Source: Pieris napi
Taxonomy: Eukaryota; Arthropoda; Insecta; Lepidoptera; Pieridae
Assembly (NCBI RefSeq): GCF_905475465.1
Contig: NC_062244.1
Location: 11,154,001 to 11,218,000, forward strand
DNA length: 64,000 nt
Reading direction: 5' to 3'
The notes beneath the pieces were generated by a model that searched no databases, was not told the origin of the DNA, and was given only the letters and a program-made list of their open reading frames with translations. Below are positions 32,398 to 43,500 of the stretch, one piece after another. A program made the position numbers and the translations under genes. How positions within the stretch are numbered: the first letter of the stretch is position 1; each line of letters starts with the position of its first letter.

Positions 32398-32661
32398 TCT
32401 AATATATAAAATTCTCGTGTCGCGGTGTTTGTAGTTAAACTCCTCCGAAACGGCTTGACCGATTCTCATGCAATTTTGTGTGCATATTGGGCATGTCTGA
32501 GAAACGGCAACATCTATTTCATCCCCCTAAATGTTAAGGGTAGTCCACCCCTAAATTATTAATTTTTAGATATATTTGTTTTATGATACTGCATTAAACA
32601 ATACATACAACCCCTAATTTTCACCCCTCTACGGCAAAACGACGTTTGCCGGATCAGCTAG
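32398..32661 (+). mobile_element. non-autonomous Helitron, complete ends (type 2)
   Basis: It starts TCTAATATATAAAATTCTCG and ends GGATCAGCTAG, inserted exactly between A and T. A hairpin CGGCAAA(ACGAC)TTTGCCG-like lies about 10 bases before the terminal CTAG. TC...CTAG ends with a 3' hairpin and A/T insertion are the defining Helitron features. No Rep/helicase coding sequence is present. Confidence 0.9.
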
Positions 32662-33017
32662 TATATAAATAAATATTTTGAAAAATGTTTTTAATTTACA
32701 TTATGTTTAGTAGATTTAAAAAAATGAGCACATATTCAATTGAAGTATTTCTCTACGTAATTAAGCACATTTGTCCTAATACAAATTTGGCATGAATGTG
32801 AGCCGACCTAGTATTTAAACACAGTGAAAAGCGTGTCTTTTATACGCGACTTCAATTTCCTTCACTTTGTTAAGTCAATACATTTTGAAATACTGACATT
32901 TAACTTGAAGCTTTTAGCTTCTAGCAGGATATTAACACAATTTTATGAAAGAATTGACCCAGTTGTATACAATGAGTTGTATATAAATGAACATATTATG
33001 TTGACAAATACTTACAG

Positions 33018-33216
33018 GAAATAAATACAGATAATGCAACTTTCTCTACAGCTGTGATACTTTTTGACATCCAACACCTTTTGTCTTCAGTCACCGTGAC
33101 CACGCACGCTGTAAAGCACGCGAAACGTCGGGTAAATTTAAATAATATAAATTGTAAATTTATAATAATATATAACTTTAATCCGGTTAAAAACTTTTTT
33201 CTTTAAATACTTACAG
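33018..33216 (+). mobile_element. CGAAACGTCGG element, copy 2 (half)
   Basis: Contains AGGAAATAAATACAGATAATGC, TCTTCAGTCACCGTGACCACG, CACGCTGTAAAGCACGCG, AAACGTCGGGTAAATTT and AACTTTAATCCGGTTAAAAA. The same segments occur on the minus strand at 42785-43155. It lacks the opposite arm. Confidence 0.72.
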
Positions 33217-33957
33217 TTAACAACATGGCTGATAATATACGCATTACAACAAATTTGCAATATTCTTCCACATTCAAAGCTTGCGACCAAGCAGTAGGAC
33301 CGTAAGAATGCGTATGCGCATACTTCATATCGCTCTCAGCTACTCTATGCATCGGCTCCTTTAATGCGACCGTTTTTACGACCTTATATACCTATATCAA
33401 ATATATAATTATAGAGAGATAATACATTTTAACATCTTTCCTCCATTTTTTTATAGAATAGCTGGCAAAAGCGAAGGCTCATCTGATGTTAAGTGATTCC
33501 TCGCGAGTGCGTTGCCGGCCTTTTAAGAATTGGGTCGCTCTTTTCTTGAAATACCCTAGGGAAGAGTTAAGAAAGTTGTGCGGCACCACGACATTCAGAA
33601 ATGAAGAGACAGAAGAAGAAGACAAACATAAAAAAATAAGTACTCAAAGTAGCGAACTTTGTACCATTCAACCGAAAGAAAAATCCAGACAATTATAGTA
33701 AATGATATTGAAGTCTAACTAGTTAGAAAAGAAATTCCGTACCGCGGAAACAAAAGTTATTTCAGTTATTGCCCGAAATTCGGTAACTTTACGTACACGC
33801 AAATACGAGTTATTGTTTAGGAATTTGGTTTTTCTATGTAACATAATACATGACAGTATAGATATTCGTAATTTATATCTATTGAGTTGTGTTTTATTTT
33901 AGCAGTTTACTCAAAAAATTGCTGTGTATATTCAAAAGTATATTTAAAAATTAAAAT
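33217..33957. other. mostly unassigned; Lep1-like fragment inside
   Basis: Positions 33452-33556 hold a shortened Lep1-like copy (CATCTGATGTTAAGTGATTCC, GTGCGTTGCCGGCCTTTTAAG). The rest is AT-rich, and the 70-codon frame at 33486-33698 starts in the repeat. Confidence 0.5.
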
Positions 33958-34090
33958 TTACAAATATAATGCCATCATGAGTACCCCACATACACACACA
34001 CCATCACTTACATACCCTTACTTTCATACCACACACAGCACAGCCGAATTAAGTATTGCGAATTTAATATTTTTAATTGAATTTTTCGTA
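33958..34090 (+). repeat. ACCCCACAT family, copy 2
   Basis: GAGTACCCCACATACACACAC, CACCATCACTTACATACCC and CACAGCCGAATTA in the same order as at 61455 (+) and 1621 (-). Confidence 0.62.
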
Positions 34091-34211
34091 AATATTTGAA
34101 CTTTTTTGTATATATTTTTTATTCACATATATGAATAGTTTAATTGTATTTTGTTGTAAATAATTTGTTATGTGTATGTTACGACTAAATAAAGAACGTT
34201 ATGTATAATAT

Positions 34212-34377
34212 TCTTAATCTACATAGTAATAATAATAATTGGAAATGGATAAATAGAAAATTAAAAGTGTACCATTAGTGCAGCATTACCCTACTGTATT
34301 GCGATACTTATTCGTTGAGCAAGAAAAGCACCAGCTCTGAGGTCACCGGTACTATCTACCAGGCGCCAACTTAAATC
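34212..34377 (+). repeat. GGTCACCGGTACTATCTA family, uninterrupted copy
   Basis: ATTCTTAATCTACATAGTAATAA, GGTCACCGGTACTATCTACC and AGGCGCCAACTTAAATC. It shows the TTAA without an insertion, unlike 21700-21911. Confidence 0.65.
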
Positions 34378-34735
34378 TTTAAATAAAGTATCTCCTATAT
34401 GAGGGTTTGTCTATGTCATGAATGTCCTTTGACCTTTGACCCCTGGATAGAACAGACTGTCCATAGTGATCTTCTTTTGCATTCGAGTCTTGTAGACTAT
34501 CTCATTCTCACCTGCAACTGTAAGTCGCCAGCTTTGTTAAAGACGGTCGCTTTCCTTGATTCAAGTTTTGGTCTACGTAAAAATACGATAAATATATTTT
34601 ACTTATAAAATAAAGAAACAAAAAAGTCTTTTATTTCGTTAAACCACAATTGAGGTAATATCTTAATAAGGGACTTTATATTTACTTCTGTAAATAAATG
34701 TCTTTTTGATAATATGTAATTATTACTAGCGGACC

Positions 34736-35025
34736 CGACAGACGTTGTCCTGCATGATATTTCAAACGATTAGGATATTAAACAAAGCATGTAAGTACCG
34801 ACTGCAGCGCCAACTGCCGGACTGATTTGTGAATCTAAACCATCCAGGGCACCACCCAAACGCATATAAAAATATCATTCTAATCGGTCGTGCCGTTTAA
34901 GAGGAGTTCAGTGACTTAGTGAGTTTATATATAAGTAAGCTATCCCATCTTTTAAGTTAGATCACACTGCACACGGTGTGCAAATTTGATTGAAATCAGT
35001 TAAGAAGTCCATAGCGGAAATGATG
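34736..35025 (-). mobile_element. non-autonomous Helitron (type 1), 5' end lost
   Basis: CTAG at 34736-34739 is the 3' end on the minus strand, followed by complement sequence (GAGGAGTTCAGT, CACTGCACACGGTGTGCAAA, AAGAAGTCCATAGCGG). The TC..AATATATA terminus is missing. The 3' third differs from type 1 copies at 40524 and 46937, so it may be a recombinant. Confidence 0.72.
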
Positions 35026-35984
35026 TTAATAAAAAAAATATTATATCAAAAAATTATATATACAGCTTCGGACTTCTAATTATATTTCCCGGTGTACTTA
35101 AAATTTTCAATTTACTTGGAAACATAAATTTCCTGATTGGTCTTCCTTGTTTGCTGACCCTTCCAATAAGCTATTAATTTTGTGACATTCCGGTGTTTCC
35201 GGAAACCGGTGCTAATTACATTTTCCGCAAGTGAGAGCGTACGTTCAAATTTGGAACGTCAAATTATTCAACTACATATTGGAATTGCGATATTGATTTA
35301 CGTGTAGGCCTAATACGAATCCATACGACAATAAAATTAATACCTGCTATCACAGCTTATCATGGACGTCTATTTATTGATTTGGTACATTTGCAACGGA
35401 GGCAACGGGCGGCCTTATCGCTAACAAGCGATCTCTTCTAGGCTGCCCTAATAAGGAAAAATAAATACTATAGGTAAAGTGCAAGAAGGGAATAACTATA
35501 TTATATTTTTTTACAGATAACAATGTAGACACAATAACAAAAACAAACAAGAATAATCTTAAGAGTCATGAATCACGATGCTAGGTTCAAAAATACATTA
35601 AAATACACAGTCAAACGCTATTATAACGACACCGAAGGGACTACTCATATTTGTTCGTAAAAACCGATAGTCGTAACAGCCGATGACGTTGTTATTAAGT
35701 ACCTAATACTTTTACCCGCCGAGACCTTTGATTTTGGTCAATAGGTGTGTTGTTCTAAACGATGTCGTCGTAAACGGTTTTGACTAAATCAAGAGAGTAT
35801 TTTTAGCCCGAAAATTTATTAAAATTATTTGCGGAGCTGAACCACCAGATAGCCAAATTCAATATTAAATTATTATAGTAACATTCACTTCTAGAAAGAC
35901 GTACATTTATTAAAAAATCGCCGCAAAACTCCAACTTTGGTTTTGTTCCTTTTGTAATAGTGTAGTAGACTCTTTGGCTATGGG
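35026..35984. other. unassigned
   Basis: 35610-35780 (CAAACGCTATTATAACGAC..GATGTCGTCGTAAACGG) looks like a transposon end with imperfect inverted CGAC/GTCG motifs, but no partner was found. Otherwise AT-rich. Confidence 0.35.
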
Positions 35985-36130
35985 GCTCAAGTGCACAAGC
36001 GTTAATTATAATAGATTTAGGTTGGCGCCTATTAGATAATACCAGTGACCCAAGATCCTCGCTCAACGAACAGGTATCGCAATACACACAATCACAAGGA
36101 CCAAACTTTTTAAATTCCTTTTGGTATTTT
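35985..36130 (-). repeat. GGTCACCGGTACTATCTA family, inverted copy
   Basis: TTTAGGTTGGCGCCTATTAG, ACCAGTGACCCAAGATC and CGCTCAACGAACAGGTATCGC are the complement of 34212-34377, diverged. Confidence 0.6.
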
Positions 36131-36658
36131 ATTTATTTAATTTTTATTATTATTATATACACCTTAGGTTAATATTCTATTGATTATTTAATATCAATTC
36201 AGTGCCATTTATTAATTACTTTATGTTGTAACGTTTCATAAAACAATTATTTGAGTGGATATACTAATTTAAGCATTAAATATTTCTAGATAACTCACAT
36301 ACTGCAATTTGCAACGTTTTAAATAATCATTATAAATTAATAACCAATAATTAAAATATTTGTAAAACTAACGAACTATAAAATTAATATAATTGGAAAA
36401 TTTATACAAAATATTAATCAAATTAGCTACGTATGATTTAATATTCACTTTAATCAGAATGCTAATTTGAAATCGTCGGTAACTGAAATCTGAAATTATA
36501 TCGTTCAAAATTTAAAAATATTTAGTAGAAATTTTTATACAGCCTTTTTATGTTATTTTGCGTCCTACTAATTAATTAAATTCTGTGGTTATTAATCATC
36601 TCTAAAACATATTTATCTCTTTTCAGATGGATACTATTTAGAATTATATCAAATGTTT

Positions 36659-36950
36659 TGTTCCCATTAGCGTGTTGTTCACACGAGAATGTAAGTGCGT
36701 GCTCCTATTTCACCATGCCTACTGCTGATAGAGGACAAATCTTTGTTTTTAATTTATGTTATTATTATTTATTACTTAAGATGTCATGTGGAACGTGGTG
36801 TAATAGTTGCAGCTTACAAACGTTGTGTAAAACAAAAAACTTGGCGATTAAAAAGAGTGGCAAAGAGTTTATTGCCAGTTCTTCTACGCCCTTGATTTGA
36901 GAACAGGCAGTAAATGTAAAATTAGAAGCATTTCATTTTTTTTGACGTTC
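36659..36950 (+). mobile_element. LINE 3'-end fragment, plus-strand copy
   Basis: Shares with 5056-5425 (-) the segments GAATGTAAGTGCGTGCTCC, AAGATGTCATGTGGAACG, GCGATTAAAAAGAGTGGC and GTTTATTGCCAGTTCTTCT. Its frames encode related peptides (MSCGTWCN..LQTLCKT..AIKKSG), so the similarity could reflect either former coding or shared 3' UTR. The A-rich tail follows TTTTTTTGACGTTCA. Confidence 0.7.
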
Positions 36951-37629
36951 AACGTTCTTCGTGACGTTTCGACGATTTTGAATTGAATTGAAAAGTTTTG
37001 ATAAACGTGATGACAAGATTTGTTGTCTCAAAAGATTACGCTCTTTCCGTAAAGGAATCTAAGTCTATGGTTCGGAAATACTTTAGTTACTTTGCTTCGG
37101 TTGAGTTCTCCGGGGTATAATTAATTGAAAAAAGTGTTTAATTAATTGAAGGAATTGCAAAAATGTGATTGTGTTGAATAAAGGAATGAAATGTTATGAT
37201 TTTAATTGTCGTTTCTGTTTTCGGGTAAGAATATGTTATGTCAAATAATATATTTGTATGTTTAAAATCTAAACGAATTTCGGTAGTTGTTCTAAAAGTA
37301 ACTCACGAAAATACAAGGTAAACTCCAAATCACGGGCGAGCGGCACCCGTCAACAAAATGTTACAAAGTTTTAATTAAAATTGGCCATACAGGTAGCGTT
37401 GGATTCTGAAAATTAGTTGTCGATATTTAAATAATAAACTATGGTTTTAGTATTACTAATGGAATTCACTAACGTTTTGTAATATTACATTTTAACTTGA
37501 AACATATTAAAAAAGAATCATACGACGCTTTTAATATAAAATAAATAAATCAAACCTCTGTTTCTTTAGATGGAACTGGCGTGTACTAATTGCTTAACGT
37601 GTTTTCATTGAACTAAATTTAAATAAAAA
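36951..37629. other. no recognised feature
   Basis: AT-rich, no supported gene or repeat. Confidence 0.4.
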
Positions 37630-38065
37630 AAAATTGCGTGCGTACAAAGTACACATGTCAGAAGTGAAACTTCTTTGGCAAACTAATTTTTAACTCTTGT
37701 TCATATTTATACACATCTACAACTTTGAAAAAGGAAGATTTGTTAGGAATTTAATGAATTTAATTGTCATTAAAATATTAAGTGACTACGATAATAACAC
37801 GTGGAATTTTAATTTACAATTAATTCGTCATTTGAGATTTCAATAAATTATTTTGCATAATATATAAAATACTAATATTTCATAAATTCTCTTTACGAAA
37901 TTTTAATTTTAAAAATATAATTTCTATAATCGCCCTTCTCACTCTCTCTCAATCGGTGTCAATCACTCTCTCCCTTTTCTTCGACAAAAACGCTGCAAAT
38001 CTTCGTGACGTTCCGTAAAAATTTTACCCTCATGCGCCTAAAGAAGTTTCACTTCACAAAATAAA
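37630..38065. mobile_element. MITE, GAAGT..ACTTC family, complete copy
   Basis: The termini GAAGTGAAACTTCTTTGGC (37661-37679) and GCGCCTAAAGAAGTTTCACTTC (38034-38055) are inverted. Outside the left one lies AAAATTGCGTGCGTACAAAG. The interior is AT-rich, with a CACTCTCTC region near the right end. Partial copies are at 44860 and 48211; a divergent subfamily with TATAACTTC ends is at 19920 and 60074. Confidence 0.8.
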
Positions 38066-38119
38066 AGAAGACTGTATTCGATTACTTTATAATCAGGATA
38101 ACATTAAGTTTATGTTATT

Positions 38120-38370
38120 ATATTTAATATTAGCACACAACCTTCGAAGAAGTGAAGGCCTCTTCCAAATTCTACCATCTGTCTCTCATTTTTGCTACTA
38201 TTTTCCAATATGTATCTCTTTTGTTTCATCCAGGTTTCTGGTGGGCGTCCTCTCTTTTTTCTTCAAAATAGGCCTTATCAAGTAAGGGTCTCTTTGACCC
38301 AGCTGTCATTACAAACGCTGTCATTATGACCGGCCCATTTCCACTTTAAAAATGTGCAGGCTGCGTATTT
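38120..38370 (-). pseudogene. decayed reverse-transcriptase C-terminal fragment
   Basis: On the minus strand, with stops and a frame change, it reads KWKWAGHNDS..., then RKKRGRPPETWMKQKR and a final FGRGLHFFEGC-like end. This is the same tail architecture (K-W-x-W-x-GH ... RGRPP-x-TW ... LEEAF-like) as at 24810-25181, but from a different and older lineage. Confidence 0.75.
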
Positions 38371-38821
38371 CGCTGCCTTATCTTTGTCGATATTTTAAAT
38401 GAACTTTACTTTCCTTATCGACTGTGTTCAAAAAACTAGCCTGTATGCAGGTACACAATGCAAAACTTTACCATATTAATATAATGGCCATGTTTAATCA
38501 AACAAAAACGTATAATTTAATTGATTTAGCTATCGTAATTATCAATTTCCATGATGATGGATTTCCGACTGGATGCACGAAGTGTAATCACGCTCATACA
38601 AAATGAAAGCATAATTATTATAATTAAAAGTGCACATATTATATATATTCAATTCATTATCAGCCAGGACCGGAGTGTATGGTTCAAGGTGTAATATAGT
38701 TTGAATTTTTTCCCATTCTTTTGTTTTAACTGTAGCAACTAATTCTTGTCTACTATAACGTGATGAGCAGTTAGTAGGTATTGTCTTTTATTGACATAAC
38801 TTTTAGACATAGAAAAACACT

Positions 38822-38968
38822 TTTTTAACGGATTTGAAGTTATGTTTTATTATAAATTTACAATTATTTTACATAATTTTAAATTTAACCGACGTTTCGC
38901 GACCATGACCACGCACACTATAAAGCACGCGGTTTATAATTAGACATAACTTCAAATCCGTTAAAAAA
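38822..38968. mobile_element. CGAAACGTCGG palindromic element, short copy
   Basis: TTTTTTAACGGATTTGAAGTTATG and its inverted partner CATAACTTCAAATCCGTTAAAAAA bound only about 145 bp. The core is CCGACGTTTCGCGACCATG and CACTATAAAGCACGCG. It shows that both ends can be held close together. Confidence 0.75.
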
Positions 38969-38989
38969 GTATTTTTCTATTTCTGTGAT

Positions 38990-39190
38990 GAGCAGTGTTG
39001 GCCTAGTGCATCGTTTCTAAGCAGGGTCGAGTTTGTTTTAAAAGGGGGTTCGGAGTCTGTTGAAAAACAATAAACACGAACTACATATAGATTATAGGTA
39101 CAAAAGTTAAAAATAGCGCGCTATGTACATATTATTATATAGCTACAAGAGGCCCAGACCCAAAAGGTTGTAGCGCCATTGGTATAACAT
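38990..39190 (+). mobile_element. tRNA-derived SINE, first family, middle replaced
   Basis: The head GAGCAGTGTTGGCCTAGTG and the tail GAGGCCCAGACCCAAAAGG, TTGTAGCGCCATTGGT are present. The body between 39015 and 39150 does not match other copies, so there was a replacement or an insertion with deletion. Confidence 0.7.
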
Positions 39191-39490
39191 TCAGTACACA
39201 TAGTGCAGTACTTTTGTTTTCTATAAAGTTAATTTGAATTGTAAATATGTACAATTGTAATTAATCATACCAAATTAGTAAAGTTGCCCTCGTTTGTCAC
39301 GATAAAGAACGCGAACGAAATTCAAGATTATGTACATACGCCATATAATTTATCATTAAAAAATTACAAAAACGACTTAATTATTAGAAGATTTTATACG
39401 AATAAAATCTTCTCGAAATTCTACATACATTTAGAAAACAGGTTTCATAAGTTCTATAAAAAGAAAAGAAATAATTTATTTTTGTAAAAA

Positions 39491-39742
39491 AGGCGGCAAA
39501 CAGGCAGGAGGCTCACCTGATGTTAAGTGATACCGCCGCCCATGGAAACTCTCAATGCCAGAGGACTCGCAAGTGCGTTGCCGACCTTTTAAGAATTGGT
39601 ACGCTTTTAAAGGACCCTAACTGGCAACTGGCAAGGAGCTGGCAACGTCTTGCGAGCCTTCTGGCTGTGTGACTTTCCATGAGCAGCAGTATCACCTAGC
39701 ACCAGATGAGCCTCTTGCCCGTTGGCCTCTTGTAATATAGAA
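39491..39742. mobile_element. head-to-head pair of Lep1-like repeats
   Basis: A plus-strand copy (39491-39625: GGCAGGAGGCTCACCTGATG, GCCGCCCATGG, AAGTGCGTTGCCGACC) is followed at 39640-39742 by an inverted copy (GGCAACGTCTTGCGAGCC, CACCAGATGAGCCTCTTGCC). Together they make an imperfect fold-back of about 250 bp. Confidence 0.78.
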
Positions 39743-40523
39743 AAAATATCAGTAGACATACCAACAAATCGTTTTCAGAAGATGCTTAATTTTAATTATT
39801 ATAATCCTATCAGATCTTGTTTCGGCTACGATCATGGTTTATTTAGGTCTAAGCCTCTAAGGAATGACAGTTTCCTCGCGATCCTTTGACCGATTGGAGC
39901 GAATTTTGTAATGGTATTTCGCCTATAGAGAAGGCGAGGTTGAGAGGCGCGTCTCTTACCACTGGGCGTATAGTACTTATTTTTTGTAATTTAAATGCCT
40001 ATAAATTATATAGAAAACCCCTAAAGCTTTACGCTTATCTTAGAACCTTAAAGGTTGTTAACGCTGTACTTCATGAACACGAAAAGAAACAATTTAGATA
40101 GAGATCTTTATACAATTATTTTACGATGTTTATCGTCAATTATTTACAAAAAAGCATAAACAAAAGGCATGTCTTCGGATTACGCACTATACATTGGATG
40201 AAACTTTTTTAACGGATATAGGGACGAATTGATTATTCACATAACATATAAATAAATAGGAATCTATGAATGTAGTCTTATAATGTGTCGTAAGTTTTGA
40301 TATTCATTTAATTACATTCTATGTAATTGTTATAAAACTTTTCTAAAGAATTTGAAAATAAGGGCGCGAGAATCTTAGTTGTTCATAGGACTCATTCTGT
40401 TGTTAACAAATTCACGTTGAACATCCGCCCAAATGGACTTGGACTTAAGACATATTTAAATGTACCACAGATGAAAAAATGTGTCTGTCCTGTGCCTAAT
40501 TGGGGACTTTCTTAATACGCCTA
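39743..40523. other. mostly unassigned
   Basis: 39841-39905 (GGTCTAAGCCTCTAAGG, GTTTCCTCGCGATCC) is a faint remnant of the first SINE family on the minus strand. The 71-codon frame at 39886 starts within it. Confidence 0.4.
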
Positions 40524-40902
40524 TCTTAATATATATAAATTACATGTCACGTTGTTTGTCCGCGATGGACTCCTAAACTACCGAACTGATATCAATCAAA
40601 TTTGCACACTGTATGTAGTTTGATCTAACTTAAAAGATACGCTTACATCTCAATTTATACCCGCAATATTATTTTTTTGCAAAATATTTGTTTATTATTT
40701 GATAGTCACAATTCTAACAGATGGCGCTGTGTTGAAAGTACCAACGTTTCACATAAGCTACAATTTAATGGCATTACCACCAAAAAAGCATGGTGGTCCC
40801 CATAACTGGTGTTCTCCTACCGTTTCCCTTGAATAGTTTACTACTATGTAATTGTAATATAACAAAAACCTTAGCCACAGCAACGCTTGGCCGGTCTGCT
40901 AG
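40524..40902 (+). mobile_element. non-autonomous Helitron (type 1), complete ends
   Basis: It starts TCTTAATATATATAAATTAC, ends GGCCGGTCTGCTAG, and sits between A and T. It contains CACGTTGTTTGTCCGC, ATGGCGCTGTGTTGAAAGTA and CCGTTTCCCTTGAATAG. Its complement order is seen at 46937-47296. No coding capacity. Confidence 0.88.
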
Positions 40903-41697
40903 TATTATATATATGTAGCCGCTGGAATTAGCATGTTTTTTCTATACTTAACTAACTAACTTTGAGGATCGGCTGGAAATGTATTTAAATACCAATACAA
41001 TGTCACCTACTAGTCTCTATAGAATAATTACAAATAAAATAGATATATTCCTCTAATAACTCCTCGTATTTTCTACATCCCATTTCAAAAATACTACGTG
41101 CCCGACTCTCCAATAAGCTTGTGTTTAGGATACTTAGGACCCTCCGTAACCCAGAGTTAATCCAAATAATGAAGTTCGTAAACATGATGGAGATGTATTA
41201 TGGTGATATGCGTAAATATTCGGGCTTGGAAATTACTATTTTAGCTTATTAAATGTACAATTTGTGCGAATTTATATAGAAACTGCTTAAGGAAAATACA
41301 ATATTTATTCCGACGATAACAGGTAAATTCACATTTTTATTGATAAAAGCTTGCCAAAGCTTGGCACACAGATACATTGGTAAAAGAACCACAATATACA
41401 ATTTTTCAATGTAACAAACATGACATACTCGTACACGAAGAGATAATACAAATATTAAACAAACGAAAATCGATTTTAAAGTGTGTAGAAAGCAACTATG
41501 GATATCCAGACCTAGCTCGTTTATCAGAATGCTCAATCTGGATATCGTTGAACTTTGACCAAAACGCGTTCTTTGGAAAGGAGGGGCAAAAGGAATGATG
41601 GGATGCCTGGGGAACTAGAGGGTACACGAGATTTAAATTTTGATAAAAGGTTGGGGCAATCAACCTGATTGTTAAATGCAAACGATACATCAATTAT
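40903..41697. other. unassigned; one shared repeat segment
   Basis: 41417-41530 (CACGAAGAGATAATAC..AAAATCGATTTTAAAGTG..GCAACTATGGATATCCAGACC) recurs inverted at 51841-51960. A 60-codon minus-strand frame (41003-41185; ESRARSIFEMGCRKYEELLEE) ends in AGTAG/GTGACA and looks mildly coding-like. Overlapping frames at 41249-41693 are unsupported. Confidence 0.4.
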
Positions 41698-41955
41698 CAC
41701 GACTCATTGGTCTAGTGGTTAGTACCCCTGACTGGCGGATCCATGGGTCCCGGGTTCGATCCCCGGCTGAGACGAACATCGATGTGATGAGCATTTGGTG
41801 TTGTGCTTAGGTCTTGGGTGTTTAAATATGTATGTATATCTATCTATCTTTCTATCTATAATAATATATATATATCAGTTGCCTAGTACCCATAACACAA
41901 GCTTCACCAGCTTAGCATGGGACTAGGTCAATTGGTGTGAATTGTATTAAAAAAA
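41698..41955 (+). mobile_element. tRNA-derived SINE, second family, full-length copy
   Basis: Head: GACTCATTGGTCTAGTGGTT (box A) and GTCCCGGGTTCGATCCCCGG (box B), together about 72 nt like a tRNA gene. Then GAGACGAACATCGATGTGATG, a TATCTATCTATC microsatellite (41836-41870), AGCATGGGACTAGGTC and an A-tail. No acceptor-stem closure was found at the expected 3' end, so it is not scored as a tRNA gene. Confidence 0.88.
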
Positions 41956-42124
41956 AAATTCTCCAATGACTACATCTTAAAGTGTCCTGGTTTCGTATGT
42001 AGACAACTTTTTTTTGAGATACTACTGGAGATATGTAGATGCCACAGTAATCTTTATTATAATCTCTCGAGTAGTCGGCCTCCAAACAACTGTACCGTAT
42101 TCTAGTATGCTCCGCACATGACCA

Positions 42125-42443
42125 TCTTAATATATATATTTCTTGTGTGCGTGTGTATGTGACTGAACTCCTCCTAAACGACTGGACCGATTTTGATGAA
42201 ATTTTTTGTGTGTGTTCAAGGGGATCTGGGAATGGTTTAGATTCACAAATAAGCCCGCCAGATGTTAAGGGTACCCCTAATTTTTATTTTTTTATTTATA
42301 GATAAAATTTTATTTTTTATTTTTTTTATGTTACAGAATTAAAAAATACATACAACCCCTAATTTTCAACCCTCTACGATCAACCCCTATTTTTTTATTA
42401 TAAATGATATACATGGTAAAACGACGTTTGCCGGATCGGCTAG
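42125..42443 (+). mobile_element. non-autonomous Helitron (type 2), complete ends
   Basis: TCTTAATATATATATTTCTTG at the 5' end, and ACGACGTTTGCCGGATCGGCTAG (42421-42443) at the 3' end, between A and T. It shares ACTCCTCC.AAACG..TGGACCGATT and ATACATACAACCCCTAATTTTC with 32398-32661. The hairpin before CTAG is less perfect than in that copy. Confidence 0.88.
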
Positions 42444-42784
42444 TTGTATAATATAATTTTTGTTTTGATATCATCAAGTTGATATTACTCTTCGTCTTAC
42501 GTAAACAGGTATTGAAGTAACTCTTACTCAGGTACTCATTAACGCAATCTCTTCTTCCACTTCGCTGCACAGCAAATTAACTCATTGAAAACCCGTTCGC
42601 TATACAGGTTGCTTACAAGGCACTAATGATAAATGTAAACTAAATATAATATTTTTGAACGTAATTTATATTTAGTTGTATCAGTTTAGTTATTATTTCA
42701 AGGCAATGAGTTGAATGAGTCATTTCAGATATTTGGATGCAATTTGTTTTTATGAAGTATTAGAATTGTCTGTGATTGACATAA

Positions 42785-43155
42785 CTTTTATACATTTAAA
42801 TAAAAAACTTTTTTTTTGAACGGATTGAAGCTATGTATTATTATAAATTTACAACTATTTAAACATAATTTTAAATTTATCCGACGTTTCGCGTGCTTTA
42901 CAGCGTGCGTGGTCACGGTGACTGAAGACAAAAGATGTTGAATGTCAAAAAGTATCACAGCTGCAGAGAAAGTTGCATTATCTGTATTTATTTCCCAGGA
43001 GTTGGTATCGACTAAAAGATGGAGGGTTTTGGCAAAAATGGCTCACGGTGTCCATTTTTCGGTCGTCGGATAAATTTAAAATTATGTTTAAATAGTTGTA
43101 AATTTATAATAATACATAGCTTCAATCCGTTCAAAAAAAAAATATTTTTATTTAA
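42785..43155 (-). mobile_element. CGAAACGTCGG palindromic element, largest copy
   Basis: The arms are AACGGATTGAAGCTATGTAT (left) and ATACATAGCTTCAATCCGTT (right), each extended by TTACAACTATTTAAACATAATT. The left core CCGACGTTTCGCGTGCTTTA is followed by CAGCGTGCGTGGTCACGGTG and TGAAGACAAAAGATGTTG. The centre (42960-43060) matches 33018-33060 in part. The 65-codon frame at 43019 is not conserved. Confidence 0.78.
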
Positions 43156-43328
43156 AAGTATTAGAATTTTTGTAGAATTTAAACAAATTTTTTTACACGA
43201 TGTTAAACACGATTAAAAAGATTCGAGCTTTTTTAATCTCGGTATCTGTCAAAATATATAAAAATGAATAAGTACGGTAGCACCCACCAATTCTACCCAT
43301 ATCACCTCGACGTCTGTCGTTCTACAAC

Positions 43329-43500
43329 TGAACGTTTTTAAGGCAGTTTTTTTCGCGCACTTTGTGCTACCCACTGAAGTATTTTCGAACCATTACGACG
43401 TAGGGTCTTTTTCAAAAAAGAGCGTACCAATTTGTAAAAGGCTGGCAACGCAATCGCAAGCCTGCTGGCAATGTGAGTGTCCATGGGCCGCTTTGTACTC
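43329..43500 (-). mobile_element. Lep1-like repeat
   Basis: Complement of AAAAACGTTC, TGGTTCGAAAATACTTC-like, GAAAAAGACCC.., GCGTTGCCAGCC, CCATGGACACTCACATTG. Only about 170 bp; the GGCAGGAGG end is missing. Confidence 0.72.

Noticed and set aside
41698..41774. apparent tRNA-Asp/Glu-like gene
   Set aside because: Boxes A and B are excellent, but the sequence continues into a body shared with 3481 and 54977, and no acceptor-stem complement closes at the expected place. It is a SINE head.
41836..41875. TATC/TATA microsatellite as a separate locus
   Set aside because: It is a normal internal part of the second SINE family; the same type of tract is at 3575-3600 and 55075-55100.
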